This document shows positions 35,069 through 44,113 of a stretch of DNA of 64,000 bases, piece after piece; position 1 is the stretch's first letter, and every line of letters starts with the position of its first letter. The notes under the pieces are model-generated. The model saw only the letters and a program-made list of their open reading frames with translations. It searched no databases and was not told the origin of the DNA. The stretch covers positions 1 through 64,000 of the forward strand of contig NC_013729.1 of the NCBI RefSeq assembly GCF_000024345.1. Reading direction: 5' to 3'. The position numbers and the translations under genes were made by a program. This stretch comes from Kribbella flavida DSM 17836 (lineage in GTDB: Bacteria > Actinomycetota > Actinomycetes > Propionibacteriales > Kribbellaceae).

Positions 35069-37225
35069 TCAGACCCAGCGGCGGCGAGGGTGGGTGCGGG
35101 GAGCGGCGTGCTCGCCGGAGCCGGCGTGCTCACCGGAGGTGGTGGCCGGGTCGTGCTCGACGTTCGGCCGGCGGCCGGTGCCGTGGGCGGCCGGTGGCTC
35201 CGCGGGCTCGTAGGAGTACGGCGTCTGCTGTTGCGGCTCTGCCGGCGCGGTGTAGTCGGTGCTCTGCTCCGGCGTCGCGCTGTAGTCCGTGCCGTACGAC
35301 TCGGGCGCGTAGTTCGGGCTGTAGTCGTAGCTGCTGTTGCCGGCCTCGTAGCTCGATCCGGTGGAGGAGCTCGAGCTGTAGTTGTCGTAGGTCGAGCTGT
35401 AGCTGTCGTACGTCGGCTCCGGCGTGTACGACGAGTTGTAGTCGGAGTAGGTCGAGCTGCTGCCGTACGACGTGGAGCCGTAGTCCGGCGTGTACGCGGA
35501 CTCGTAGCTCGACGGGACCGCCGGGGCGTCGTACGCCGGGTAGGTCGGCTCCGGCGCGTAGGCGGGCTCGGGGCTGTACGTCGGCTCCGGGCTGTACGTC
35601 GGCTCCGGCGCGTACGGCGAGACCGGGGGCAGCGGCTTCGACGGGGTCAGGTAGTCGTCGTCCGGCGTGACGGCCGGCTCCTGGTACGTCGGCTCCTGGT
35701 ACGTCGGCGCCGCCGGCTGGACGGTCGACGGGCTGTCCACCGCGACCCGAGCGGCCCGGCGACCGGCGCGCGCAACGGGTGCGGGCTCGGGCTCGGGCTC
35801 GGGGACCGGCTCCGACGAGGTCAGGTAGTCGGACGAGGTCTGGTAGTCGTAGCCCTGCGCGTACGACGAGGACCAGGACGGCTCCGGCTCGGCCACCGGG
35901 GCCGGGTCGGGCTGGTAGGAGTACGGGTCGGGCTGGACCAGGGACAGCGACGGCGGAGCGACGGTCTCGGCCTGCCAACTCGGCAGCGGCGCGGACAGCA
36001 GGTCGTCGTCGGCGCTGCGGTAGCTGGACGAGGTGGTCGACCAGCTCGGCGCCTCCTGGCCGGCGGAGGTCTGCTGGTAGGACGGAGTCGCTTCCTCCAC
36101 CGGACCCGGCTCGTCCCGCCAGAGCTCGGCGGGGTTGAACTGCTGGGTCTCCGGGCCGCTGTCCTGCCAGGTCTGCGCCGCCGGGGCGAACGGGCTCCAC
36201 TTCGGCGCCTCGTCCTCGGCCGGCGTGCTGGCCGCGGGGGGTGCGAACGGCGAACCGCCGGCCAGCCCCGGCCCGGCCCCGAGCGGGTTGCCCGCCGGCG
36301 CGCCGAACGGGCTGCCGGCCGCGCCGCCGTACTGGCTCTGAGCGCTCTGGCTTTGGGGGGGCTGGCTCTGCGGAGCCGGGGAACGCTCGAGTCGCAGCGT
36401 GGGGGTCGCGATCGGCTCGGCGATCGGCTGCTGCTCGGAAGTGTCGTCGTCGGCGTACGTCGGGACCGCGGTCAGCTTCGGCTCGCGCTGGTCCCACCAC
36501 GGGATCCACTCGCGGCTGGTCTGCATCGCGTTGATCTTGCGGATCACCAGCGTGCCGCCGACCGCGGCCGCCGCGGTCAGCAGCAGTGACGCGGTGCCGG
36601 CCAGCGCGATCCCGCGCAGCGTGCCGACGGTCGGGTCCATCCACATCAGGAACCGCCGGATCACCACGTCGAACGCGAGAGCGCCGATCCAGGTGAGCCA
36701 CCAGACCTGGGTGAGCAACGGCGTCCGGTACCGGCGCAGGTCGTCGGCGTAGACCGGGGTCCGCGGATCGCTGGCCAGCCAGACGTCGTCGACGATCTGC
36801 TTCGGGTACCAGAGGTTGGGGCCGGGGCAGAACCAGCTGGCCAGCACCCAGCCGTGGCCACGCCGGTGGTCGGCCTGGCAGAAGACCTCGGAGTTGACCC
36901 GGGCCCGCCAGAGCCAGATCACGAAGACCACGGCGGCGGCGACCGAGACGATCACGTTCGGGATCGAGGTGAGCCGGGCGATGGTGTCGGCGCGGTTCAG
37001 GATCGCCATGTCGACGTCGGCGCCGTCGCCGAGGAACTGGCTGACCGCGTTGTAGGTGTTCCAGTCCGACCAGGTCACCAGCAGGTGGGTGAGCGTGGAG
37101 GTGAACAGCAGAGCGGTCGCCAGCTTGCCGACCGTGCCGACCTGCTGGAACTCCTCAGCAGCATGCGGCTGCCACTCGTCGTCGGTTTCGGCAGCGGAAT
37201 AGACCGCCGTGTGCGGGTGGCTCAC
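35069..37225 (-). CDS. DUF4328 membrane protein with very long low-complexity tail (copy B)
   Basis: Of 718 residues, the first 260 form the DUF4328 membrane region (core SWFCPGPNLWYPKQIVDDVW, several segments). The rest is a roughly 450-residue disordered tail of Pro, Ser, Tyr, Glu and Gln, including repeats of (Y/S)xPEPTY (for example PTYSPEPTYSPEPAYAPEP) and Tyr/Ser runs near the end. The GTG at 37225 starts VSHPHTAVYSAAETDDEW and has GAGGGA upstream. The tail is unusual for the family and could be a phospho- or protein-interaction region. Confidence 0.83.
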   Translation of the reverse strand: MSHPHTAVYSAAETDDEWQPHAAEEFQQVGTVGKLATALLFTSTLTHLLVTWSDWNTYNAVSQFLGDGADVDMAILNRADTIARLTSIPNVIVSVAAAVVFVIWLWRARVNSEVFCQADHRRGHGWVLASWFCPGPNLWYPKQIVDDVWLASDPRTPVYADDLRRYRTPLLTQVWWLTWIGALAFDVVIRRFLMWMDPTVGTLRGIALAGTASLLLTAAAAVGGTLVIRKINAMQTSREWIPWWDQREPKLTAVPTYADDDTSEQQPIAEPIATPTLRLERSPAPQSQPPQSQSAQSQYGGAAGSPFGAPAGNPLGAGPGLAGGSPFAPPAASTPAEDEAPKWSPFAPAAQTWQDSGPETQQFNPAELWRDEPGPVEEATPSYQQTSAGQEAPSWSTTSSSYRSADDDLLSAPLPSWQAETVAPPSLSLVQPDPYSYQPDPAPVAEPEPSWSSSYAQGYDYQTSSDYLTSSEPVPEPEPEPAPVARAGRRAARVAVDSPSTVQPAAPTYQEPTYQEPAVTPDDDYLTPSKPLPPVSPYAPEPTYSPEPTYSPEPAYAPEPTYPAYDAPAVPSSYESAYTPDYGSTSYGSSSTYSDYNSSYTPEPTYDSYSSTYDNYSSSSSTGSSYEAGNSSYDYSPNYAPESYGTDYSATPEQSTDYTAPAEPQQQTPYSYEPAEPPAAHGTGRRPNVEHDPATTSGEHAGSGEHAAPRTHPRRRWV

Positions 37226-37430
37226 GTCGTGCGTCCCTCGCGTTGCTGGAACTCCGTCTGGTCGGCGTTTCGGTCGAATCCTGCCCCCGCGTGACCGAGC
37301 CCCATTGATACCACGAAGTAAGTACCCGTGGGGAGCCGAGCCCAGCACGGAGGGTATCGACTTAACGAGTTCTTTTCCAACGCCCATCACCTCTTGTAAC
37401 GAGGCAGTGGACGGTCCGTGACGGGTTGGT
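37226..37430. promoter_or_regulatory. Promoter region between DUF4328 copies B and C
   Basis: A 205-bp gap with both genes on the minus strand. An AT-richer patch (37305-37390) is likely to contain the promoter of copy B. No operator or repeat was recognised. Confidence 0.35.
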
Positions 37431-38342
37431 TTACCGCGCAGGAGGTTGCGGCGGCTCGACCGCCCACCACGGCGTCCACGGGCGCTGGGTCTGCAGGTCG
37501 TTGATCCGCCGGATCAGCAGCACCGCGAGCACCGCGGCGGCGGTGGTGCTGACCGCTGACACCGTCGACATCACCGCGTTCTGCAGGAGCTCGCCGAGCT
37601 CGGCAGCGCCGTCCAGCACGCTGCGCTGGGCGATGTTGTCGAGCACCAGGCCCACCACCCAGGTCAGCCACCAGGCCCAGACCAGCCGGGTGCCGGGGAT
37701 CCCGCGCAGGGTCGGCACGTGCGGCGGCGTGCGGGGATCGCTGGCCGCGACCACGTCGTCGACGACCTGCTTGGGGTACCAGAGGTTGACCACCGGGACG
37801 ATCCAGCTGCCGAGCACCCAGCCACGGGTGAACCGGTGCTCGCCGCGGCAGAACATCTCCGCGTTCCAGCGGACCCGCCACAGCCAGACCACGAAGACCG
37901 CGGCCGCCGCGAACAGCGCGAGCGCGGCGATGATGCCGAACAGGCCGGAGATCAGGTCCGCGTCGTCCATCCGGTCCGGGTCGCCGGCGTACCGGCGCAG
38001 GGTCCGGTAGGAGTTCCAGTCGGACCAGGCGGTGGCCCAGCTCATCACCGTGACCACGCCGATCAGGATCGAGGCGGCCAGTCCCATCGCGTGCTCCGAG
38101 GTGAACCAGCGGTCCAGCGGCGGCTGCGGCGGCCGGGTCGGCATGAGGTGCGCGCCGTTCGGCGCCGGACCGGCGTACGGCGGTGGCAGGTACGGAGCCG
38201 GCTGGTACTGAGGGGGTTGCGGCGTGCTCGACCGCTGGGTCTCCGGCAGGTACGACGGCAGGTCGGTGGCCGGCGGACGCAGTGGGTCGGGGCGGATCGG
38301 CTCGGGCTGCAGCGGTGGACCTGCCGCAGTGGAACCGGTCAC
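37431..38342 (-). CDS. DUF4328 membrane protein (copy C)
   Basis: The 303-residue protein has a Pro/Gln/Tyr-rich N-terminal tail (about 80 residues), then the DUF4328 membrane region with WVLGSWIVPVVNLWYPKQVV and a final segment ending PWTPWWAVEPPQPP. The GTG at 38342 is preferred over a TTG at 38348, since GAGGGG is then 6 bp away. It is the closest relative of copy B, sharing WSDWN, VFV(I/V)WLWR and WYPKQ(V/I)VDDV. Adjacent B and C look like a tandem duplication. Confidence 0.83.
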   Translation of the reverse strand: MTGSTAAGPPLQPEPIRPDPLRPPATDLPSYLPETQRSSTPQPPQYQPAPYLPPPYAGPAPNGAHLMPTRPPQPPLDRWFTSEHAMGLAASILIGVVTVMSWATAWSDWNSYRTLRRYAGDPDRMDDADLISGLFGIIAALALFAAAAVFVVWLWRVRWNAEMFCRGEHRFTRGWVLGSWIVPVVNLWYPKQVVDDVVAASDPRTPPHVPTLRGIPGTRLVWAWWLTWVVGLVLDNIAQRSVLDGAAELGELLQNAVMSTVSAVSTTAAAVLAVLLIRRINDLQTQRPWTPWWAVEPPQPPAR

Positions 38343-38565
38343 GGACAACCCCTCGCTGCCAGGCCCGGCGCGGGATCGACGGCCGGGCGGACTTCCACCT
38401 CGGAGGCGGGCGACTCAGAAATAGCACAACGCGGTGTGATCAGGCGAGGACATTGCGTGCCCGGCGCCCCGTCCGTTCCCCGCACCGGCGCTCCGGCCGG
38501 GAACAGCGCCCCTATTCTGCCGCCGTCCCGGCGAAAGTGTCGGTGCCGGGGCGGAGGATGGAGCC

Positions 38566-39048
38566 ATGCGCTGGTCCGTGATCGATTCGCCCATCGGTGA
38601 CCTGTGCCTCGCGGTCGACGACACCGGGTTGTGCTGCGTGCGGTTCGGCGCCGTCGACGACGTCGAGCCGCTGACCGTGCCCGATCCACTGCTGACCGAG
38701 ACGCACGAGCAGCTCAAGGCGTACTTCGCCGGCGAGCGGACCACGTTCGACCTGCCGCTGTCGGTTCCGGCCGGGTCGACCTTCGAGCGCGCCGTCTGGC
38801 AGCAGCTGACCCGGATTCCGTACGGCGAGATGCAGACCTACGGCGACGTGGCGAAGGCGGTCGGCGATCCCGGCGCGGCCCGCGCGGTCGGCGTCGCCTG
38901 CAACCGCAACCCGCTGCCGGTCGTCGTGCCGTGCCACCGGGTGGTCGGCGCGGGCGGCAAGATGGTCGGCTTCGGCGGCGGCATCCCCCGCAAGCGGCAC
39001 CTGCTCGAGCTGGAGGCCCGGGTCGCGTTCGAGAACCTCTGGACCTGA
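38566..39048 (+). CDS. ogt: Methylated-DNA--protein-cysteine methyltransferase
   Basis: The 160-residue protein repairs O6-alkylguanine by transferring the alkyl group to its own cysteine. The active motif is PCHRV (Cys123), in the order VPCHRVVGAGGKMVGFGGGI. The helix-turn-helix region FERAVWQQLTRIPYGEMQTYG is normal. ATG 38566 has GGAGG upstream. Single-gene unit, no Ada-type regulator domain. Confidence 0.95.
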   Translation: MRWSVIDSPIGDLCLAVDDTGLCCVRFGAVDDVEPLTVPDPLLTETHEQLKAYFAGERTTFDLPLSVPAGSTFERAVWQQLTRIPYGEMQTYGDVAKAVGDPGAARAVGVACNRNPLPVVVPCHRVVGAGGKMVGFGGGIPRKRHLLELEARVAFENLWT

Positions 39049-39198
39049 CCGAACCCTTACTCAGAAGTAGCGCCGGGCGGTGGCCGAGGTCGCCCGTTCA
39101 GGCGTTAGTGTCGCCGGGAGCGATCAGACCGACACGTTTCAAACAGCCGTGCCAGCCGGTCCGGTCCCGGCACCGCCCCGACCCAGCCCGGAGACGAC

Positions 39199-39564
39199 AT
39201 GACCCAGTCCCCTGCCGATCCGCCGGCCTCCGGCGCCCATCTCCACCCGGACCTCAGCGCGCTGATGGACAAGAGCGCCGAGGAGTGGTCGGCGCCGGAG
39301 ATCCAGAGCGCGGCGCGGGCGGCACTCCAGCTGCACGCCCCGGACCGGGAGCCGCTGACCAGGACGAAGCGATTCGGTGTGCTGCCGTGGATGCACCGCA
39401 ACGACGCCGTCTGCCAGCACTGCGGCGGGACCTACCCGTGCATCACTCACCGGTACGCGACTCAGCTGCTGTCGGCGGGCCGGATCTCCACCACTCGCGG
39501 CCCGGCCGACGTCGAGGACGGGACCGCGCCGCTCGAGGCCGAGGGCAGCGGCGACAAGCTCTGA
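39199..39564 (+). CDS. Hypothetical protein with a CxxC motif
   Basis: The 121-residue protein has no membrane segment. Its middle carries WMHRNDAVCQHCGGTYPCIT, a CxxC plus later Cys/His that may bind a metal; the flanks are charged. GGAGA precedes the ATG. No family recognised. A strong hairpin terminator follows. Confidence 0.7.
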   Translation: MTQSPADPPASGAHLHPDLSALMDKSAEEWSAPEIQSAARAALQLHAPDREPLTRTKRFGVLPWMHRNDAVCQHCGGTYPCITHRYATQLLSAGRISTTRGPADVEDGTAPLEAEGSGDKL

Positions 39565-39600
39565 CGAGGGCTGCGGAACCACAGCACGGCAGAACAAAAC

Positions 39601-39632
39601 GAAGGCCGCGAACCCGAGGGATCGCGGCCTTC
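39601..39632. terminator. Bidirectional terminator hairpin
   Basis: GAAGGCCGCGA (39601-39611) and TCGCGGCCTTC (39622-39632) form an 11-bp stem with a 10-nt loop between the convergent genes ending at 39564 and 39656. Confidence 0.85.
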
Positions 39633-39655
39633 GCCGTTGCGGTTGCGGGAACGAC

Positions 39656-40618
39656 TCAGGAGTCGGTCGGCTTGCTGTTGTTCGGGCCGGCCGACTTCTT
39701 CGCGGTGGTGCTCGCCTTCTTGGCGGTGCCGTTCGCCGCGGCCTTGGTCTCGTCGGCCTTGCTCTCGCCGGTCGAGCTCTGGCCGCTGGAACCCTGGCCG
39801 GTCGAGGTCTGGCCGGTCGAGGTGGTGCTGCTCGAGGTCGTGCTGGTCGAGCTCTGGTTGGTCGGGCTCTGGCTGCTCGGGCTCTGGGCCGTCTTCGACG
39901 CCGTGGCCTGCGCGCTGCCGGTGGTACCGGTGGTACCGGTGCCGGTGGTGCCGTTGGACGCTGCGGTGTCCGGCTTCTCGTCGGTGGCCGACTTGCCGGC
40001 CGCGGCCGACTTGTCGCCGCCGGTGGTGCTCGTGCCGCGCGAGCCGGCCGGGGCCGAGCTGTAGTCGCGGCCACTGGTCGGGGTGGACTGCCAGGCCGGC
40101 TCCGGCGGCGTGAGCAGCTTCTTCACCGCGGCGGCGGCGAGAGCGCCGAAGCCGAGGAAGAGCACCACCTTGCGCAGCCTGTGGCTCTTCTTCGGGACCT
40201 GCAGCTCACCGCGCAGCGCCGCCTTGGTGGCCTTGCCACGCCGCGACGTCTCCGCCACCACCGGCTCCGCGGCGGCAGCCAGTGCGGCCAGTGCGGCGGT
40301 CACCTTCGGCAGGACGTCGTCGTTCATCCGCTCCCGGGCCTTCTCGGCCGCGTGCTCGGTGGCCGGGCCGACCTTGCTCAGCGCGTCGTCGATCACCGGT
40401 CCGGCCTTCTCCACCGCGGCGTGCGCGAGGGTGGCGCCGCGTTCGACCGCCTTCTCGGCGTACGGCGACACCTTGTCCCGTGCGGTGCCCACGGCCGGCC
40501 CGAGGTGATCGCGGACCTGGCTCGCGACCGGCGCGACCTTCTGCGATGCCGACTCGGCAAGCGGCCGGACCCGGTCCTTGGCGGTCTCGACCCGGCCCTT
40601 GGACTTCAACAAACCCAC
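39656..40618 (-). CDS. YtxH-like/apolipoprotein-like anchored protein with Ser/Thr tail
   Basis: The 320-residue protein has an amphipathic, Lys/Ala/Glu-rich N-terminal region (KVAPVASQVRDHLGPAVG, AVEKAGPVID), one membrane segment (about residues 165-185, VVLFLGFGALAAAAVKKLL) and a long Ser/Thr/Gly/Gln tail that looks surface-exposed. The GTG at 40618 has GAGGAGG 5 bp upstream. Similar proteins are widespread in actinobacteria; function unknown. Confidence 0.75.
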   Translation of the reverse strand: MGLLKSKGRVETAKDRVRPLAESASQKVAPVASQVRDHLGPAVGTARDKVSPYAEKAVERGATLAHAAVEKAGPVIDDALSKVGPATEHAAEKARERMNDDVLPKVTAALAALAAAAEPVVAETSRRGKATKAALRGELQVPKKSHRLRKVVLFLGFGALAAAAVKKLLTPPEPAWQSTPTSGRDYSSAPAGSRGTSTTGGDKSAAAGKSATDEKPDTAASNGTTGTGTTGTTGSAQATASKTAQSPSSQSPTNQSSTSTTSSSTTSTGQTSTGQGSSGQSSTGESKADETKAAANGTAKKASTTAKKSAGPNNSKPTDS

Positions 40619-40825
40619 GGTTCCTCCTCGGTGGTCGCCCGCGACACACGGGCATTCCGTCGACCCACGGCGGTATGGACGACCTGGTACGGCTCTGGAC
40701 AAATCCGGCTTCGTCTGCATCGTACGACGTACCCAGCCGATAAACGGCCGGTCGGTGCCGGACAGTTTGATCCGTCGTGACAGGATCGGCGATGTCAGCC
40801 GTCATCCGATGAGGAGAGTAGTCCC

Positions 40826-41368
40826 GTGGCCGAAGAACTGTTCGCGACCTTGCAGACGACGAAGGGCGACGTCGTCATCAAGCTGTTCCCTGACCACGCG
40901 CCGAAGACGGTGAAGAACTTCGTCGGGCTGGCGGACGGGACCCAGGAGTGGACCGACCCGGAGACCGGCGAGAAGAAGACAGAGCGCTTCTACGACGGTC
41001 TGGGCTTCCACCGGGTGATCGACGGCTTCATGATCCAGGGCGGCTGCCCGCTCGGCACCGGTACCGGCTCGCCGGGCTACAGCTTCGACGACGAGATCCA
41101 CCCGGACCTGCAGTTCGACCGTCCGTACCTGCTGGCGATGGCGAACGCCGGGATCCAGTTCGGCCGCGGCACGAACGGCTCGCAGTTCTTCGTCACCGTG
41201 GTGCCGACCCCGCACCTGAACCGCAAGCACACCATCTTCGGCGAGGTCGCCGACGACGAGTCGAAGAAGGTCGTCGACGCGATTGCCACCGCGAAGACCG
41301 GCGCGGGCGACCGTCCGGTCGAGCCGATCGTGATCAACAGCGTGCAGATCGAGAAGCGCGCGAGCTGA
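40826..41368 (+). CDS. ppiA: Cyclophilin-type peptidyl-prolyl cis-trans isomerase
   Basis: The 180-residue cytosolic enzyme catalyses proline isomerisation in protein folding. Cyclophilin motifs FHRVIDGFMIQGG, NAGIQFGRGTNGSQFF and LNRKHTIFGEV are intact. GTG start with GAGGAG 9 bp upstream. This gene lies in the crgA/pknB neighbourhood in many actinobacteria; here about 18 kb of accessory DNA separates them. Confidence 0.95.
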   Translation: MAEELFATLQTTKGDVVIKLFPDHAPKTVKNFVGLADGTQEWTDPETGEKKTERFYDGLGFHRVIDGFMIQGGCPLGTGTGSPGYSFDDEIHPDLQFDRPYLLAMANAGIQFGRGTNGSQFFVTVVPTPHLNRKHTIFGEVADDESKKVVDAIATAKTGAGDRPVEPIVINSVQIEKRAS

Positions 41369-41376
41369 GCTGATTC

Positions 41377-41429
41377 GTCCCGGCCCCGGGCCGGGACCAC
41401 CACCGGGCGGCCGATCTTCGGATCGGCCG
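41377..41429 (+). terminator. Twin hairpin terminator after ppiA
   Basis: A palindrome GTCCCGGCCC-c-GGGCCGGGAC (41377-41397) is followed by CGGCCGATC-ttcg-GATCGGCCG (41408-41429) and TTTCG. The second, a 9-bp stem with UUCG loop and a short T-run, is a convincing intrinsic terminator. Confidence 0.85.
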
Positions 41430-41475
41430 TTTCGTGACTTCCAGTGTCGTGCCAGGCCACGGAGAGGACCGCCGC

Positions 41476-42216
41476 GTGACCGAGACCGTCTGCTACCGGC
41501 ACCCGGACCGGCCCACCGGCGTGCGCTGCCAGCGCTGCGAGAAGCCGATCTGCCCCGCCTGCATGAACGCCGCGTCCGTCGGCTTCCAGTGCCCGTCCTG
41601 CTTCGCCGAGGGCGTCAAGTCGGTTCCGCGCACCCGGACGTCGCTCGGCGGCGTCGCGCGCGGCAACACCCAGGTCGTCACCCTGATCCTGCTGGTGCTG
41701 AACGTGCTGGTCTTCATCGCGGTCCGGGCCGGCAACAGCACCCTGGTCTACGACCTCGTGCTGGTGCCGGTGCTGGTCGACTCGGAGCCGTGGCGGCTGT
41801 TCACCTCCGCCTTCACGCACCTGCAGATCTTCCACATCTTCTCGAACCTGTTCATGCTCTACCAGGTCGGTCCGCTGCTGGAGCAGATGCTCGGCCGGCT
41901 CCGTTTCGTCCTGCTGTACTTCCTGTCCGCGCTCGGCGGCAGCATCGCGGTCTGGCTGCTGGCCAACCCGGTCAGTTCCACGCTGGGTGCCTCCGGCGCG
42001 GTGCTCGGCCTGGTCGGCGCGCTGCTGGTGATCAGCCGGGCGCGCGGCATGGACGTCACCTGGATCCTCGCCTACGTGGCGATCACCGCGGTGATCTCCT
42101 TCCTCTTCCCGAACATCTCCTGGCAGGGTCACCTCGGCGGCTTCCTGGCCGGCGCCGCGATCGCGTGGCTCTTCCTGCGGGAGACGAAGTGGCGCCGGGA
42201 TCGCGCCAGGACCTGA
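41476..42216 (+). CDS. Rhomboid-family intramembrane serine protease
   Basis: The 246-residue protein has an N-terminal zinc-ribbon/B-box-like part (CQRCEKPICPACMNAASVGF, CPSC), then six membrane segments. Active-site residues are Ser in LGASGAVLGL and His in QGHLGG. It cleaves transmembrane proteins; targets unknown. GTG 41476 has GGAGAGG 8 bp upstream. Such rhomboids follow ppiA in many actinobacteria. Confidence 0.93.
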   Translation: MTETVCYRHPDRPTGVRCQRCEKPICPACMNAASVGFQCPSCFAEGVKSVPRTRTSLGGVARGNTQVVTLILLVLNVLVFIAVRAGNSTLVYDLVLVPVLVDSEPWRLFTSAFTHLQIFHIFSNLFMLYQVGPLLEQMLGRLRFVLLYFLSALGGSIAVWLLANPVSSTLGASGAVLGLVGALLVISRARGMDVTWILAYVAITAVISFLFPNISWQGHLGGFLAGAAIAWLFLRETKWRRDRART

Positions 42217-42228
42217 GTTCCTGCCGTC

Positions 42229-42834
42229 TCAGGGCTCGGTCGGGTCGTCGGCGGTGAGGTAGCGCTGGACGGTCGGCGCGAGCCACGCGATGACCGTTGC
42301 CCTGGGCATCGAAGTGATCGGTCCGAGCGCAAGCACGTACCGGCACAGCGCCAGTCCCATCGTCTGCGTCGCCACCAGCCCGGCCCGCACCTCCGGGTCT
42401 ACGCCGTCGTCCCCCTCGCCGGCGAGCGCCGCGATGGCCGGGGCCAGCTGGGCGGCGAAGATCTGGCGCAGGCGCTCGGCCGCCGACTCGTTCGTGACGG
42501 CCGCGCGGAGCAGCGCCATCAGGGTGTCGTCGGCCTCCCAGCGGTCCAGGAAGTGCTCGAGCAGCCGGGTGCCGAGCTGGTCGTGGGGCAGGGCCGCGAA
42601 GTCCGGCAGGCGCAGGTCGAACTCGGCCGCCGCGGCGAACAGCTTCTCCTTGGTGCCGAAGTAGCGCATCACCATCGCCGGGTCGATCGCCGCGTCCGCC
42701 GCGATCGCCCGGATCGTCGCCCGCTCGTACCCGTCCGCGGCGAACCGCTCGCGCGCCGCCGCCAGGATCGCCGCCCGGGTCCGGTCCCCCGACCGCCGTC
42801 CGGTCGCCGTCTGGTCGCGCTGCTCCGTCGCCAT
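42229..42834 (-). CDS. TetR-family regulator
   Basis: The 201-residue protein has the TetR helix-turn-helix (ILAAARERFAADGYERATIR, IAADAAIDPAMVMRYFGTKE). It is convergent with the rhomboid gene and divergent from the flavin monooxygenase. Three related inverted repeats lie between them, so repression of the monooxygenase and itself is predicted. Confidence 0.92.
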   Translation of the reverse strand: MATEQRDQTATGRRSGDRTRAAILAAARERFAADGYERATIRAIAADAAIDPAMVMRYFGTKEKLFAAAAEFDLRLPDFAALPHDQLGTRLLEHFLDRWEADDTLMALLRAAVTNESAAERLRQIFAAQLAPAIAALAGEGDDGVDPEVRAGLVATQTMGLALCRYVLALGPITSMPRATVIAWLAPTVQRYLTADDPTEP

Positions 42835-42845
42835 GGCACCAGCTT

Positions 42846-42920
42846 AGGTCAACGCCTGTTGACCTTGCAGGAGGCCGCTCTACAGTTGGGTCAACAAGCG
42901 TTGGCCAACAACTGTTGACT
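42846..42920 (+). promoter_or_regulatory. Triple TetR operator array and promoter
   Basis: Perfect repeat AGGTCAAC-gcct-GTTGACCT (42846-42865), then GGTCAAC-aagc-GTTGGCC (42889-42906) and CCAAC-aact-GTTGACT (42905-42920), all with 4-bp spacers. TTGACC (42859-42864) and TACAGT (42881-42886), 16 bp apart, form the likely monooxygenase promoter; the first operator covers its -35 and the second its start site. Confidence 0.8.
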
Positions 42921-42934
42921 TCGGAGGAATGGTC

Positions 42935-44089
42935 ATGGACGGACTGCCGGAGCAGGTGGAGGTACTGGTCGTCGGAGCCGGGCCCGCTGGGCTCGCCGCG
43001 GCGGCGACGGTGGCGAGCAATGGGCACCAGGTCGCCGTGGTCGACAAGCTGGCGGAGGGTGCGAACACCTCCCGCGCCGCCGTGATCCACGCGCGCACCT
43101 TGGAGATGCTGGAGCAGCTCGGCGTCTCCGACGAGCTGGTACAACTGGGTCGGCCGGCGGAGAACTTCAGCATCCGGGACGGCGACCGAGAGCTGATCGG
43201 CGTGCCCTTCGGCGACCTGCCGACCAAGTACCCGTACACGCTGATGATTCCGCAGCACGTCACCGAACGCGTCCTGCTCGACCGCCTCCAGCAGCTCGGG
43301 GGCCGCGTCCACCGCCCGTGCACCGCCACCGGCCTGACTCAGAACCCGGACAGCGCCACCGTCACCTTCGACAGCGGTGCCACCATCGAGGCCCGGTACG
43401 TCGTGGCGGCCGACGGCATGCACAGCCGGATCCGCGACCTGGCCGGCCTCGGCGACTCCGTCGGGGAAACGCTGCCGCTGTCGTTCAGCCTCGCGGACGT
43501 CCGGGTCGACGGTGGGCTGCGCGGTGATCAGGTGCGGCTCTACCTGGCGACCGAGGGCGTCCTTGTCGTCGCTCCGCTGCCCGACGGTTCGTTCCGTCTG
43601 GTCGCGGAAGTGGGCGAGGCGCCTGAGCACGTGGACGCCCGCTACGCCCAGGAGTTGCTCGACACCCGTGGCCCGCGGCGAGGCGGTACCCGGGTCACCG
43701 AGGTGATCTGGGGCTCCCGGTTCCGCATCCACGAGCGCGTCGCCCCGGCGTACCGGGCGGGGCGGGTCGTGCTGGCCGGCGACTCCGCCCACACGCACAG
43801 CCCCGCCGGCGGCCAGGGCATGAACCTCGGCCTCCGCGACGCCGTCACTCTCGGCGCCGCCCTCTCCACAGCCCTGAAGCACGGTACCGAGCACGAGCTC
43901 GACCAGTACGCCACCACCGCCCGCGCCGAGGCCCTCCAGGTCGTTGCCCTCGCCCACCAACTGACCCGCATCGCCACCGCCCCCGCATTCCTCCGCCCCG
44001 CCCGCAACACCCTCCTCCACCTCCTGGGCCACCTGCCGGCCGTCCGCCACAACCTGGCCGTCCGCCTCTCAGCGATCAGCCCACGGTGA
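42935..44089 (+). CDS. FAD-dependent aromatic-type monooxygenase
   Basis: The 384-residue protein has the FAD-binding_3 signature: VLVVGAGPAGLAAAATVASN, the DG motif AADGMHSRIRDLAGL, and the second FAD motif VVLAGDSAHTHSPAGGQGMN. Such enzymes hydroxylate phenolic or antibiotic substrates with NAD(P)H. ATG 42935 is chosen because GGAGG ends 7 bp before it; an ATG at 42929 would touch it. The divergent TetR with three operators suggests induction by the substrate. Confidence 0.93.
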   Translation: MDGLPEQVEVLVVGAGPAGLAAAATVASNGHQVAVVDKLAEGANTSRAAVIHARTLEMLEQLGVSDELVQLGRPAENFSIRDGDRELIGVPFGDLPTKYPYTLMIPQHVTERVLLDRLQQLGGRVHRPCTATGLTQNPDSATVTFDSGATIEARYVVAADGMHSRIRDLAGLGDSVGETLPLSFSLADVRVDGGLRGDQVRLYLATEGVLVVAPLPDGSFRLVAEVGEAPEHVDARYAQELLDTRGPRRGGTRVTEVIWGSRFRIHERVAPAYRAGRVVLAGDSAHTHSPAGGQGMNLGLRDAVTLGAALSTALKHGTEHELDQYATTARAEALQVVALAHQLTRIATAPAFLRPARNTLLHLLGHLPAVRHNLAVRLSAISPR

Positions 44090-44113
44090 CCGTCGCCCCA
44101 CCTGCCCCTTGCC

